NCBI GenBank assembly: GCA_001592145.1
Contig: BCWJ01000001.1
Coordinates: 267,594-331,593, forward strand
Reading direction: 5' to 3'
DNA: 64,000 nucleotides
Source: Xylanimicrobium pachnodae JCM 13526 = NBRC 107786
Lineage (GTDB): Bacteria; Actinomycetota; Actinomycetes; Actinomycetales; Cellulomonadaceae
The position numbers and the translations under genes are program-made. The notes beneath the pieces are model-generated. The model was not told where the DNA came from. It was given only the letters and a program-made list of their open reading frames with translations, and ran no database searches. Positions within the stretch are counted from its first letter, which is position 1, and the number at the start of each line of letters is the position of its first letter. Shown here in pieces: positions 35,404 through 42,046 of this stretch.

Positions 35404-35627
35404 CGTGCAACCTCCACTCGGATCGCGTCGCGCATGGCGAGCTCGTGGCGACAGGTCGAGAACCTGTGCTTCCCGCAGGTGTCGCACCGCCACTGCACCG
35501 GACCGTTCCCGCGCAGGAACCGCACCCGAACCTCGGGTTCGCCCGGCAGGATCACGAACCCGGTGCGGTCGTACCCACCGAGCAGCCCGAGCAGGCGAAC
35601 CACCGGGGCGGCGGCCGGGGTGCTCAC
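35400..35627 (-). CDS. small zinc-finger-like element protein
   Basis: A 75-residue protein with CDTCGKHRFSTCRHE, four candidate zinc ligands (CxxC and CxxxH-like), in its C-terminal half and a beta-rich N-terminal half (GYDRTGFVILPGEPEVRVRFL). GTG 35627 overlaps the preceding stop and its own stop overlaps the next start, so it is in the middle of a tightly coupled run. It probably binds nucleic acid; function unknown. Confidence 0.6.
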   Translation of the reverse strand: MSTPAAAPVVRLLGLLGGYDRTGFVILPGEPEVRVRFLRGNGPVQWRCDTCGKHRFSTCRHELAMRDAIRVEVAR

Positions 35628-35818
35628 TGTGCCCTCCGGGTGTGCGCCTGGGCGGGCCGACGACGGCGGGCCGGGCCGACGTGCGGGCCGGGGCAGCCCG
35701 GCGCCTTCTCGTCGAGGTAGCCGAGGCAGACCGGGCAGCGGTTCGCTTCTGCGGCGGCCACCAGCTCGTCGCGCAGGCTCCCGAGCTTGGCCGTGGTGTC
35801 GGGGTCGAAGGTGCTCAT
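35624..35818 (-). CDS. small zinc-ribbon-like element protein
   Basis: A 64-residue protein. A helical N-terminus (LGSLRDELVAAAEANR) leads into CPVCLGYLDEKAPGCPGPH, a candidate CxxC...CxxxH zinc site, and a basic tail ARRRRPAQAHTRR suitable for nucleic acid contact. The ATG at 35818 overlaps the stop of the ATPase gene (ATGA), so translation is coupled. Confidence 0.6.
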   Translation of the reverse strand: MSTFDPDTTAKLGSLRDELVAAAEANRCPVCLGYLDEKAPGCPGPHVGPARRRRPAQAHTRRAQ

Positions 35819-37644
35819 GCCGGGATCTCCGTTCGGTGGTTGGGTCGGCACCTGGTCAGCGAGCCGGGGCGGTTGAGTGCTTCGCCGCACTCGGGGCAGG
35901 TGGCGACCTGAGATGGTCGGGAAATGTCACCTGCAACGCCTGCATGACCTGCATTGCGGCGCTGACCTGCGGTGACGTCCGCACTGGGGTGCAGGTGTTG
36001 CAGGTCAAGGTGGGGGTCGTGCAGGTCTTCGCTATCTGCACTTCCGGCTCGTTGACCTGCATGACCTGCACCCCGCTGGGCGGCCTGCGGGGCGCTGACC
36101 TGCGAGAACAGGGCAGGTGCAGGTGTTGTAGGTGTTGCAGGTGACGTTTCCCTGCCTTCTCTGGGCGGGTCGAGTAGCCACACCACGGTGCGGGTGCGTG
36201 ATGTCGTCTCGGTGACGGTCCAGCCGAGTTTGCGCAGCGCGGGGGCGGACCTCTTGACCAGGGACGTGACGGCGCGGGCGGACTTGGGCCACCCAAGTGG
36301 TGCGCGGCCCTTTTCGTCGAGCGGGACCAGCAAGGTGCGCAGCTCGGCGGCGGTGCCCTCGAACCGCTGCCCGTGGTCGGCCAGGGCGGCGAGGAACGGG
36401 TCTGCGGTCACGGCGTCGGCGGCCATGTTCCTGGCCTGGTCTGCGTACGCGGCCAGTGCGGTGGTGTCGTGCAGTTCGTCGAGCGCTGCGACGATCACGG
36501 CGAAGTCGGCCATGCGGGGCGACGACCCGAGACGGACAGATGGGCGGCGGGCCAGGACGCCTGCGACCTCGGCGAGCAGGGCGCCGAAGATGCGCGGCCA
36601 CGCGGCCGACCACGCGGCGTCGAGCTGACGTTCGGTGAGCCGTGAGCGCTCGTCGATCACGTCGAGGTTCACCACGATGGTGCGGTCCGCGAGGTCGGAG
36701 CGCAGCGCGCCCAGGTCGATCCCGTTGAGCACCAGCGCGCGGCGGAACGCGAACACCGCGAGCCCGTTGTCGGTGTAGAGCTGGCGGCGCACGTCCCCGT
36801 CGCCGGTCACGGCCCGGCACAGGGTGTCGGAGAGCCAGTCCGGGACGGTTGAGAGGTTGTCGAGCCCGACGACCCAGGAGCCGGCTGCTGCGGTCACCCA
36901 CCCGTCGGCGTCTTTCGGTGCCTTGCGCAGCGGGACCGGGGACGGGTCCACGAGCTGGACCACGGTGCGGCACGCGGTCGACTTGCCCGTGCCCTGCTCT
37001 CCGAGCAGCGCGAGCACCGGGTGCGGGATCGCGGGATCGGCCAGCGCCGCCACGAGCCAGGCCAGCACGAGGGGGCGGTCGTCGGCGGCTACGTTCAGCA
37101 GTGACCACAGCTCGCCCAGGTCACCGCCCGGGACCGGGACGGGCAGCGCCGCCGTCAGCGCGGTTCGGCGGAACAGGACCGGGACCGATCCGCGCCCGAC
37201 GACCTCCCACCCGGACGGGTCCACCCGCACGGCGTGCTCGTCGGCGTCGCCCAGGTCGATCCACACCGCGCCGCGGTGCTCGCCCACACGCAGGTGCACG
37301 GGCTGCGGGTCGCGGTCCTGAGCCTCGCCCTCCAGCACGAGCAGCGCGTCGGCCAACGCCTGCTGCCCGGCGATCTTCCCGGTGCGGTCCCGGTAGGCGC
37401 GGGCCAGTTCGGCGCGCAGCGAGGTCCGCCCGCCGCGCAGCGTGCGCACGACGTGCCCGGCCGGCAGCGGGATAGCGAACGGCTCCCCATCCTCGGTGCA
37501 CCCGAAGTCGTACCGCTCCAGCGCCAGGTCGACCAGCACCGTGGCCGCTGAGGGCTCCTTGCGCTTCTCGTCGGGTGCGGGCTCTGGTGCCTGCACGTCG
37601 GCGCCATAGGGCTCGACGTCCACGGGCACCTGCGGGGTGGTCAA
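35815..37644 (-). CDS. P4-like/SF3-type helicase ATPase with C-terminal zinc motif
   Basis: A 609-residue replication ATPase. Walker A is GEQGTGKST (about 215-223), Walker B WVVGLDNLS (about 257-265), and a candidate arginine finger lies in LADRTIVVNLDV (about 318-329). The C-terminal 120 residues are low-complexity and end in CPECGEALNRPGSLTRC. It follows the primase-polymerase gene with a TTGA overlap: AAGGAG lies 7 nt before the TTG at 37644. Primase plus helicase suggests the element replicates autonomously after excision. The 3' end of the gene contains dense ACCTGCA repeats (35895-36151). An internal reading from other starts is not favoured. Confidence 0.82.
   Translation of the reverse strand: MTTPQVPVDVEPYGADVQAPEPAPDEKRKEPSAATVLVDLALERYDFGCTEDGEPFAIPLPAGHVVRTLRGGRTSLRAELARAYRDRTGKIAGQQALADALLVLEGEAQDRDPQPVHLRVGEHRGAVWIDLGDADEHAVRVDPSGWEVVGRGSVPVLFRRTALTAALPVPVPGGDLGELWSLLNVAADDRPLVLAWLVAALADPAIPHPVLALLGEQGTGKSTACRTVVQLVDPSPVPLRKAPKDADGWVTAAAGSWVVGLDNLSTVPDWLSDTLCRAVTGDGDVRRQLYTDNGLAVFAFRRALVLNGIDLGALRSDLADRTIVVNLDVIDERSRLTERQLDAAWSAAWPRIFGALLAEVAGVLARRPSVRLGSSPRMADFAVIVAALDELHDTTALAAYADQARNMAADAVTADPFLAALADHGQRFEGTAAELRTLLVPLDEKGRAPLGWPKSARAVTSLVKRSAPALRKLGWTVTETTSRTRTVVWLLDPPREGRETSPATPTTPAPALFSQVSAPQAAQRGAGHAGQRAGSADSEDLHDPHLDLQHLHPSADVTAGQRRNAGHAGVAGDISRPSQVATCPECGEALNRPGSLTRCRPNHRTEIPA
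35895..36151. repeat. iteron-like ACCTGCA/TGCAGGT repeat array, candidate origin of replication
   Basis: At least ten copies of ACCTGC or its complement GCAGGT in about 250 bp, in both orientations, often as TGACCTGCA (35945, 35963, 36053, 36062, 36095) or GTGCAGGTGTTGCAGGT-like pairs (35989 onward and 36117-36150). They lie inside the 3' coding part of the helicase gene, where the encoded protein is low-complexity. Plasmid and satellite replication origins often have such iterons beside or inside the initiator gene. Confidence 0.65.
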
Positions 37645-38426
37645 GATGCAACTCCTTCCGTCCGCCGGCGGGCAGACTCGATGGTTCGGCGGGCCTCCAC
37701 CTCGGGCAGGCCGGTAGCGACGGCCGCGGCTGCGAGGTCGTCGAAGACCTGGGCGGGGGCGTCGTCGTCGGCTGCCCGGCACGCGGCCCAGTGCAGGGTG
37801 TTGTTCCGGGTGCCCGCTGCGGCCGTGTAGACCGTCGTGATGAGCCCCGCGAACCGGCTGGACCGAAACCCGACACCAGGCACCGCCTGGCGTCGCGCAC
37901 GGGCCGGAGCAGTGCGCAGGACGGCCAGCGCCGACGGCGGCAGGGCCACCGGCAGCAGGTCGTTCCACACGTAGGGCCGCCCGGTCTCGGGGTGCAGGGA
38001 CGGCGGGACGATGCAGTAACCGGACGCCTTGAGGTCGATCCCGGCCGGGAGCCTCGTGGAGGTCACCGGGCCGACCGGGCGCAGGAAGTACAGGTGCACG
38101 CCTCCGTCGCCACGCCCAGAGGTGACGGTGAGGGTCGGGGGCAGGTCCCCGAGCACCCGCTCCAGCTCGGCGACCGAACCGCCGTTGCGCGGGTCGACGT
38201 CGAGCACGAGCAGGGACTCGGGGACCGGCGCACCGATCAGTGCGTGCGGCCACCGCGCCCACCACGACCGGATCACCTCGGGATCGCGAGACGCCTCGTG
38301 GAACCCGTGGGTCAACCACGGCGCCTTGGCCTCCTTGGCGGGGTTCCTCGGGTCGATACCGTCCGCGTGCAGGCACGGCAGGACGGCCCAGCCCTGGGCG
38401 GCGAGGTCGAGCGCGGCGGCCAGCAT
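37641..38426 (-). CDS. bifunctional DNA primase/polymerase (prim-pol) domain protein
   Basis: A 261-residue archaeo-eukaryotic-type primase. The N-terminal DLAAQGWAVLPC, metal-binding LLVLDVDPRNGG (Asp76 and Asp78), GGVHLYF (His111) and GIDLKASGYCIVPPSLHP are the standard signature of the prim-pol family found in plasmids, phages and satellites. It would lay primers and extend them at the element origin. It is co-translated with the downstream ATPase (TTGA overlap), together equivalent to the two halves of P4 alpha protein. ATG 38426 shares a base with the preceding stop. Confidence 0.9.
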   Translation of the reverse strand: MLAAALDLAAQGWAVLPCLHADGIDPRNPAKEAKAPWLTHGFHEASRDPEVIRSWWARWPHALIGAPVPESLLVLDVDPRNGGSVAELERVLGDLPPTLTVTSGRGDGGVHLYFLRPVGPVTSTRLPAGIDLKASGYCIVPPSLHPETGRPYVWNDLLPVALPPSALAVLRTAPARARRQAVPGVGFRSSRFAGLITTVYTAAAGTRNNTLHWAACRAADDDAPAQVFDDLAAAAVATGLPEVEARRTIESARRRTEGVAS

Positions 38427-38566
38427 CAGCGCACCACCTCGGCGTCGGCCTCGTCGACCGTGACCGTGGTGCCGTCGTCGAGCCGGACCGCGAGGAACAC
38501 GGTTCGCCACTGCACGACACCGCGGGTGCCGTCGTCGAGTTGCACCCGCTCTCCGTCGAGGATCAC
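38426..38566 (-). CDS. 46-residue element protein
   Basis: A very short beta-rich protein: LDGERVQLDDGTRGVVQW then TVFLAVRLDDGTTVTVDEADAEVV, two similar strand-turn-strand LDDGT units. The GTG at 38566 overlaps the stop of the upstream gene (GTGA) and its stop touches the primase start. Overlaps on both sides are the main support that it is real. Function unknown. Confidence 0.5.
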   Translation of the reverse strand: MILDGERVQLDDGTRGVVQWRTVFLAVRLDDGTTVTVDEADAEVVR

Positions 38567-38790
38567 GAGGCACCGCCGTTCGAACGCAGCAGGTGCGACG
38601 CCTCGCAGACGACGCAGAGCACGGGCCGTCGCCTCCGGGCCTTGCTGCTGCCCGGCAGGATCTGGTGTCGCGGCGGGAGCGACTGGCCGCACAACGTGAG
38701 GAAGGTGCTCCGCGACACGTAGTGGAACGTCAGCGGCTTGTCACCGTCTGTCGTGGTCGCTGCCGGCTGCGGGTTCGCCTGTGTGCTCAT
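38563..38790 (-). CDS. small cysteine-pair element protein
   Basis: A 75-residue protein with a single-Cys segment FLTLCGQSL and a later CVVCEASH, together a possible zinc site (Cys-Cys-Cys-His), and a basic stretch SSKARRRRP. ATG 38790 overlaps the stop of the preceding gene (ATGA). Probably nucleic-acid binding; unknown. Confidence 0.55.
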   Translation of the reverse strand: MSTQANPQPAATTTDGDKPLTFHYVSRSTFLTLCGQSLPPRHQILPGSSKARRRRPVLCVVCEASHLLRSNGGAS

Positions 38791-39140
38791 CGGGCACCGC
38801 CGTCGATCACGGCGGCGACACCGCGCAGGGCGGCGGCGACGTCGGCCGGGTCGCTTGCCATGTCGTCGAGCACAGCGGCGAGGTACGGCCTGGCCTTCGT
38901 CGCCAGGTAGAACTCGACGGCGTTCACGTTCGCCCAGCCGGGGTGCGCCCGGTGCCGCACGGGCGCCGGGGTGTCGTCGTGGGCGAACAGCGTCGCCGCG
39001 AGCATCGCCTCGTTGACGTCGGCGACGGCGTAGACCTGGGCGGAGCCGTCCTCCAGCTCGATCCTCACGCCGTCACGGGTGCGGACGAACGTGATGGGCG
39101 CGGTCCCCGTCGTGCTGGTCAGCACGGCCCGGGCGCTCAC
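38787..39140 (-). CDS. element protein, unknown
   Basis: A 117-residue protein: beta-rich N-terminal half (APITFVRTRDGVRIELEDG), central VNEAMLAATLFAHDD and a helical C-terminus (YLAAVLDDMASDPADVAAALRG). GTG 39140 overlaps the preceding gene's stop. No motif recognised. It belongs to the early, replication-side operon of the element. Confidence 0.6.
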   Translation of the reverse strand: MSARAVLTSTTGTAPITFVRTRDGVRIELEDGSAQVYAVADVNEAMLAATLFAHDDTPAPVRHRAHPGWANVNAVEFYLATKARPYLAAVLDDMASDPADVAAALRGVAAVIDGGAR

Positions 39141-39571
39141 GCTGCACCGCCCTGGCGCAGGTTCGGCACGACGTTGCCCTCGGCGTCTCGGGTGACCTCC
39201 AGGCGGCCACCGTGGCTCACGCCGTCGTCGACGAGCCGGGCGACGTCCTGGGAGACCAGGACGACCGTTGCGGCGCAGCCGCGGGCGTGGGCACGGTCCC
39301 GAGCACGGCGGGCCGCGGTGAGGTTGACGTAGGGCCGGACCTGGAACCGGCCGTGGTCGTCCTTGACGATCAGGTGCGCGGCCAACCGGCCACGGATCGC
39401 GCTGTAGACCTCCGCCGTCGTCATGGACGGGCGGCCCACCGCCGGCGGCTGCCAGTTCGCCACCGCCAACGCGGTGTCGACGGCGTGCTCGTAGTCGAGC
39501 AGGTCGTGCAGCTCACGACCGATGGGGTCGCCGCGGTTCTCACCGTGGCTGTGGTGCGGGATACTGGTCAT
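39137..39571 (-). CDS. element protein, unknown (first gene of the replication operon)
   Basis: A 144-residue, soluble protein with no recognised motif; it contains HDLLDYEHAVDTALAVANWQ, TTAEVYSAIRGRLAAHLIVKDD and LTAARRARDRAHARG. The ATG at 39571 has GGAAG upstream. It heads a chain of seven downstream genes whose starts overlap the preceding stops by 1-4 bases, down to the 92-residue gene. A role in replication control is inferred only from position. Confidence 0.6.
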   Translation of the reverse strand: MTSIPHHSHGENRGDPIGRELHDLLDYEHAVDTALAVANWQPPAVGRPSMTTAEVYSAIRGRLAAHLIVKDDHGRFQVRPYVNLTAARRARDRAHARGCAATVVLVSQDVARLVDDGVSHGGRLEVTRDAEGNVVPNLRQGGAA

Positions 39572-39662
39572 GACTTCCGAGCTCCTATCTCGGTTGTGGC
39601 CCTGCCGGGGTTGCGTCCCCCGGTGGGGCCTTTGTCGTCTGTGCTGTGCCGACCCCGGGGGG

Positions 39663-39857
39663 TCAAGCTGCCTCCGTCTGGGCCTCGATGAACTCGGCCA
39701 CGGCGGCCTCGGTGAAGCGCAGGTGCTTCCCGACGCGCACGGCCCGCGGCGACGGCGCGCCCGCCGAACGCCAGCGGTAGAGCGTCTGGAGCGGGATGCC
39801 GAGTCGGGCGGCGACCTGCCCCGGCGTCAGCAGCGGAGCGAGGGTGCTCTCTGCCAT
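39663..39857 (-). CDS. excisionase-like helix-turn-helix protein
   Basis: A 64-residue MerR/excisionase-type HTH protein: LLTPGQVAARLGIPLQTLYRWRSAG, then PRAVRVGKHLRFTEAAVAEFIEA. The size and single winged helix fit recombination directionality factors of tyrosine-integrase elements. It could also be a small transcription factor. It is divergent from the HTH repressor gene across a 108-bp control region. ATG 39857 has GGAGG at good spacing; the adjacent ATG 39860 is too close to it. Confidence 0.8.
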   Translation of the reverse strand: MAESTLAPLLTPGQVAARLGIPLQTLYRWRSAGAPSPRAVRVGKHLRFTEAAVAEFIEAQTEAA

Positions 39858-39889
39858 CATTCCTCCATGTGTCGCAGTCTCACATTCGA

Positions 39890-39927
39890 TCACTGGTTTG
39901 TGACGATGAACCACACGCTACACGTAG
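39890..39927. promoter_or_regulatory. candidate operators in the xis/repressor divergent region
   Basis: TCACTGGTTTGTGA (39890-39903, 4-bp arms) and CTACACGTAG (39918-39927, 4-bp arms plus near-palindromic core) lie between the two divergent starts in AT-richer DNA. They are the likeliest places for the element repressor to act. Confidence 0.45.
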
Positions 39928-39965
39928 TGATGACAAGACACAACCAGCCATGAGAAAGTTCCGTC

Positions 39966-40670
39966 ATGACACATGATGATGGCCGGGCTTGGGCAACGGC
40001 ATGGTCGGTCCGGATCGGGCAGCACGTTCAAGCGGCACGTAAGGCGGCGGGGATCACGGCACAGCAACTCGCCGATCGATGTGAAGCGCTCGGCTACTCG
40101 ATCACGCGGGCGACGATCGCGGGCATCGAATCGGGGCGGAAGCGCGACCTTCCGGTGCACGAGGTGACCGTGTTCGCCAAGGCGCTCGGCGTCCCGCCCG
40201 TAAGCCTGCTCTATCCGATTCGCCAGGGCGACGAACCCGTGGAGGTGCTTCCGGGGAACTCCGTCCTGCCGGTTGACGCCGTGGAGTGGTTCGTCGGCGG
40301 CGACAACGGTCCCTTCATGGGGCAACGGCTCGCTGACCTGGACTGGCTGCGTCGCGAGTATGAACTCCAGACGCGTGCCGTTCGGCATGCTCGACGCGTT
40401 GCGGAGCTGGAGCCGCTTGTCCGCGAGGTAGACGACGACGCTCACGCGCCAGGTGCTCCAGCGGACGTGCGGAACTTCCATGCGACTGACCGTCGACGTG
40501 CACTCGATGCGGCGCGCGGATCACTCTCTGAGTCGCTGGGGGAACTCGGCCAGGCTCGTCGTCAGCTCGTCTCGCTCGGCATGACGCCGCAACCACTCCG
40601 GTTCCCGGAGATCGTCGACGCGTACCGCGAGCGGATGGTCCAGCTTGGCTGGGGCGACGACGATGCCTAG
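39966..40670 (+). CDS. XRE-type HTH repressor of the element
   Basis: A 234-residue protein. The N-terminal HTH (VQAARKAAGITAQQLADRC, then ITRATIAGIESGRK) is at about residues 21-60; the rest is a charged helical domain with no protease signature, so induction probably depends on an antirepressor or protein contact rather than self-cleavage. It is divergent from the excisionase-like gene and overlaps the integrase start by 8 bp, placing integrase under its transcription. GC content is visibly lower than in chromosomal genes. Confidence 0.82.
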   Translation: MTHDDGRAWATAWSVRIGQHVQAARKAAGITAQQLADRCEALGYSITRATIAGIESGRKRDLPVHEVTVFAKALGVPPVSLLYPIRQGDEPVEVLPGNSVLPVDAVEWFVGGDNGPFMGQRLADLDWLRREYELQTRAVRHARRVAELEPLVREVDDDAHAPGAPADVRNFHATDRRRALDAARGSLSESLGELGQARRQLVSLGMTPQPLRFPEIVDAYRERMVQLGWGDDDA

Positions 40671-41802
40671 ACCCCCACTGGAGGTCGGCACCTGGGGCAC
40701 GATCAAGCGCACCGAGGTGGAGACCGGCCGCCACGTCGCCCGGGCCAGGTTCCGCGACGTCGACGGCCGCACCCGGCAGGTCGAGGCGTGGGGGAAGTCG
40801 GGCGCGGCGGCGGAGCGCGCACTCAAGAAGGCGCTCCAGACCAGGGCGCTGGCGGCCGGGGACACGATCACGGCGGCCACGCGCGTGCTGGCGCTGGCGG
40901 ACTACTGGCTCCGCACGAAGGTGGACGGCTCCGCCCTGGCCGTGAACACGAAGTACCGCTACCGCTGGGTGACCGAGAAGGCCGTCGTGCCGGGCCTGGG
41001 CGGGCTGCTGCTGCGCGAGTGCTCGACCGCCCGGCTCGACGCCTGGGTGAAGCGCTACGCGGCCGACGGCGGCCCGGGGAACGCGCGCCTGGCCCGTACC
41101 TGCCTCCAGGGCATGTTCTCGCTGGCCGTCCGCGAGGGGGCGCTCACCGCGAACCCGATGCGCGAGGTCGAGGTGGTCGCGACGTCGGAGACCACCGACG
41201 TGCGCGCGCTGTCGGTGCGCGAGGTCGTCGAGCTGCGCGCGTGCCTCCGGGCGGACGCCGCGGCGGTCTCCGTGCACCTGCCCGAGCTCGTCGACGTCAT
41301 GCTCGCCACCGGGTGCCGGATCGGTGAGGCGCTGGCGCTGCGCTGGGCGGAGGTCGACCTCGTGGCCGGCGTGGTCCGGCTGACCGGGACCGTGGTGCGC
41401 GACCCGAAGGAGGGTCTGTTCCGGCAGGACACCACGAAGGGGAAGAAGACCACGGCGCTGTGGCTGCCCGTGTGGTGCGTCGAGGTGCTGGAGAAGCACC
41501 TCGTGACCGTGCCGGCTGGGCCGCTCGGTCTCGTGTTCCCCTCGGCCGCCGACGGGCTGCGCGAGGTCTCCACCGTCGAGAAGCAGTGGCGGGCGTTCCG
41601 GAAGCGGAACCCACAGTGGTCGTGGATCACCCCGAAGACGTTCCGCAAGACGGTGGCCACCGAGCTGGTGCGGAAGGCGGGTCTGGCAGCGGCGGGGGAG
41701 CAGTTGACGCACACGGGCACCGCCGTCACCGCGAAGCACTACGTGGCCCGGCCCGAGGCCGCCACCGACCACTCACGGCTGCTGGAAGCGTTCGGTGCCT
41801 GA
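40663..41802 (+). CDS. int: tyrosine site-specific integrase
   Basis: A 379-residue tyrosine recombinase with N-terminal arm-binding and SAM-like core domains. Catalytic candidates: Arg219 (ATGCRIGEALALRW), Lys in DTTKGKKTTALWLP, Lys325 and Arg328 (TPKTFRKT, Lys at the usual His position), His350 (LTHTGT) and nucleophile Tyr360 (AKHYV). It lies against attR, as normal for tRNA-integrating elements. The ATG at 40663 overlaps the repressor's last codons. Arm-type repeats at both ends of the element fit its N-terminal domain. Confidence 0.95.
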   Translation: MPRPPLEVGTWGTIKRTEVETGRHVARARFRDVDGRTRQVEAWGKSGAAAERALKKALQTRALAAGDTITAATRVLALADYWLRTKVDGSALAVNTKYRYRWVTEKAVVPGLGGLLLRECSTARLDAWVKRYAADGGPGNARLARTCLQGMFSLAVREGALTANPMREVEVVATSETTDVRALSVREVVELRACLRADAAAVSVHLPELVDVMLATGCRIGEALALRWAEVDLVAGVVRLTGTVVRDPKEGLFRQDTTKGKKTTALWLPVWCVEVLEKHLVTVPAGPLGLVFPSAADGLREVSTVEKQWRAFRKRNPQWSWITPKTFRKTVATELVRKAGLAAAGEQLTHTGTAVTAKHYVARPEAATDHSRLLEAFGA

Positions 41803-41809
41803 GTTGAAA

Positions 41810-41829
41810 GCGCTGGGTTTCCGCTGGGT
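41810..41829 (+). other. right arm-type integrase sites
   Basis: GCGCTGGGT (41810-41818) and CCGCTGGGT (41821-41829), spaced 11 bp start to start, 7 bp after the integrase stop. They mirror the left pair at 32921-32940 in sequence, order-reversed flanking base and spacing. Confidence 0.7.
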
Positions 41830-41852
41830 CGTGGACTTGGAACGAAACGAGC

Positions 41853-41883
41853 GAGGCCCGGAATCGGCGGGATTCCGGGCCTC
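41853..41883. terminator. terminator hairpin between integrase and tRNA-Lys
   Basis: GAGGCCCGGAATC and its exact complement with a 5-nt loop. It lies 5 bp past the tRNA-Lys 3' end on the minus strand and 50 bp past int on the plus strand, so it can serve both. Because it is inside the element, it replaces the tRNA's own terminator, which was displaced to 32739-32753. Confidence 0.8.
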
Positions 41884-41885
41884 AC

Positions 41886-41924
41886 GGTGCCCCGGCTGGG
41901 ATTCGAACCCAGGACCTACGGATT
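41886..41924 (-). other. attR: 39-bp repeat at the 3' end of tRNA-Lys
   Basis: Identical to attL (32764-32802). It lies within the intact tRNA-Lys gene, so the element carries the tRNA 3' half and rebuilds the gene on integration. Confidence 0.95.
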
Positions 41925-41960
41925 AAAAGTCCGCAGCTCTAACCGCTGAGCTACCGAGGC
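41888..41960 (-). tRNA. tRNA-Lys (TTT)
   Basis: A 73-nt cloverleaf: acceptor GCCTCGG pairs with CCGGGGC (one G-U pair), D-arm TAGCTCAGCGGTTAGAG, anticodon loop CTTTTAA (anticodon TTT), T-arm CTGGGTTCGAATCCCAG, discriminator A. Its 3' half is the integration site of the neighbouring element; the sequence remains complete. Confidence 0.97.
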
Positions 41961-42046
41961 ATGCACGAGGTTACGGCACACCGTGCGGTGCGGGCCGATG
42001 GGGGACACGTCGTGGTCGGCGGCGGTGTGGTTCGTAGACTCGGCGG

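Larger units (their letters stand above)
32764..41924. mobile_element. integrated capsid-encoding element (phage-satellite-like) in tRNA-Lys(TTT)
   Basis: About 9.1 kb bounded by 39-bp direct repeats. On the minus strand, from right to left: excisionase-like, several small overlapping genes, primase-polymerase, P4-like ATPase with iteron-like repeats, zinc-finger proteins, a scaffold-like gene, HK97-type capsid and a membrane protein. On the plus strand: HTH repressor and tyrosine integrase. There is no portal, terminase, tail, lysis or conjugation gene. The plan is that of a satellite that replicates itself and makes its own capsid shell but needs a helper phage for packaging and tails. It resembles phiRv1/phiRv2-type small prophage elements and capsid-forming PICIs in content. 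Integration restores a complete tRNA-Lys at the right end. Confidence 0.88.

Noticed and set aside
35895..36151. CRISPR-like array
   Set aside because: The repeats are 6-9 bp, occur in both orientations and have irregular spacing inside a gene; they fit iterons, not CRISPR.
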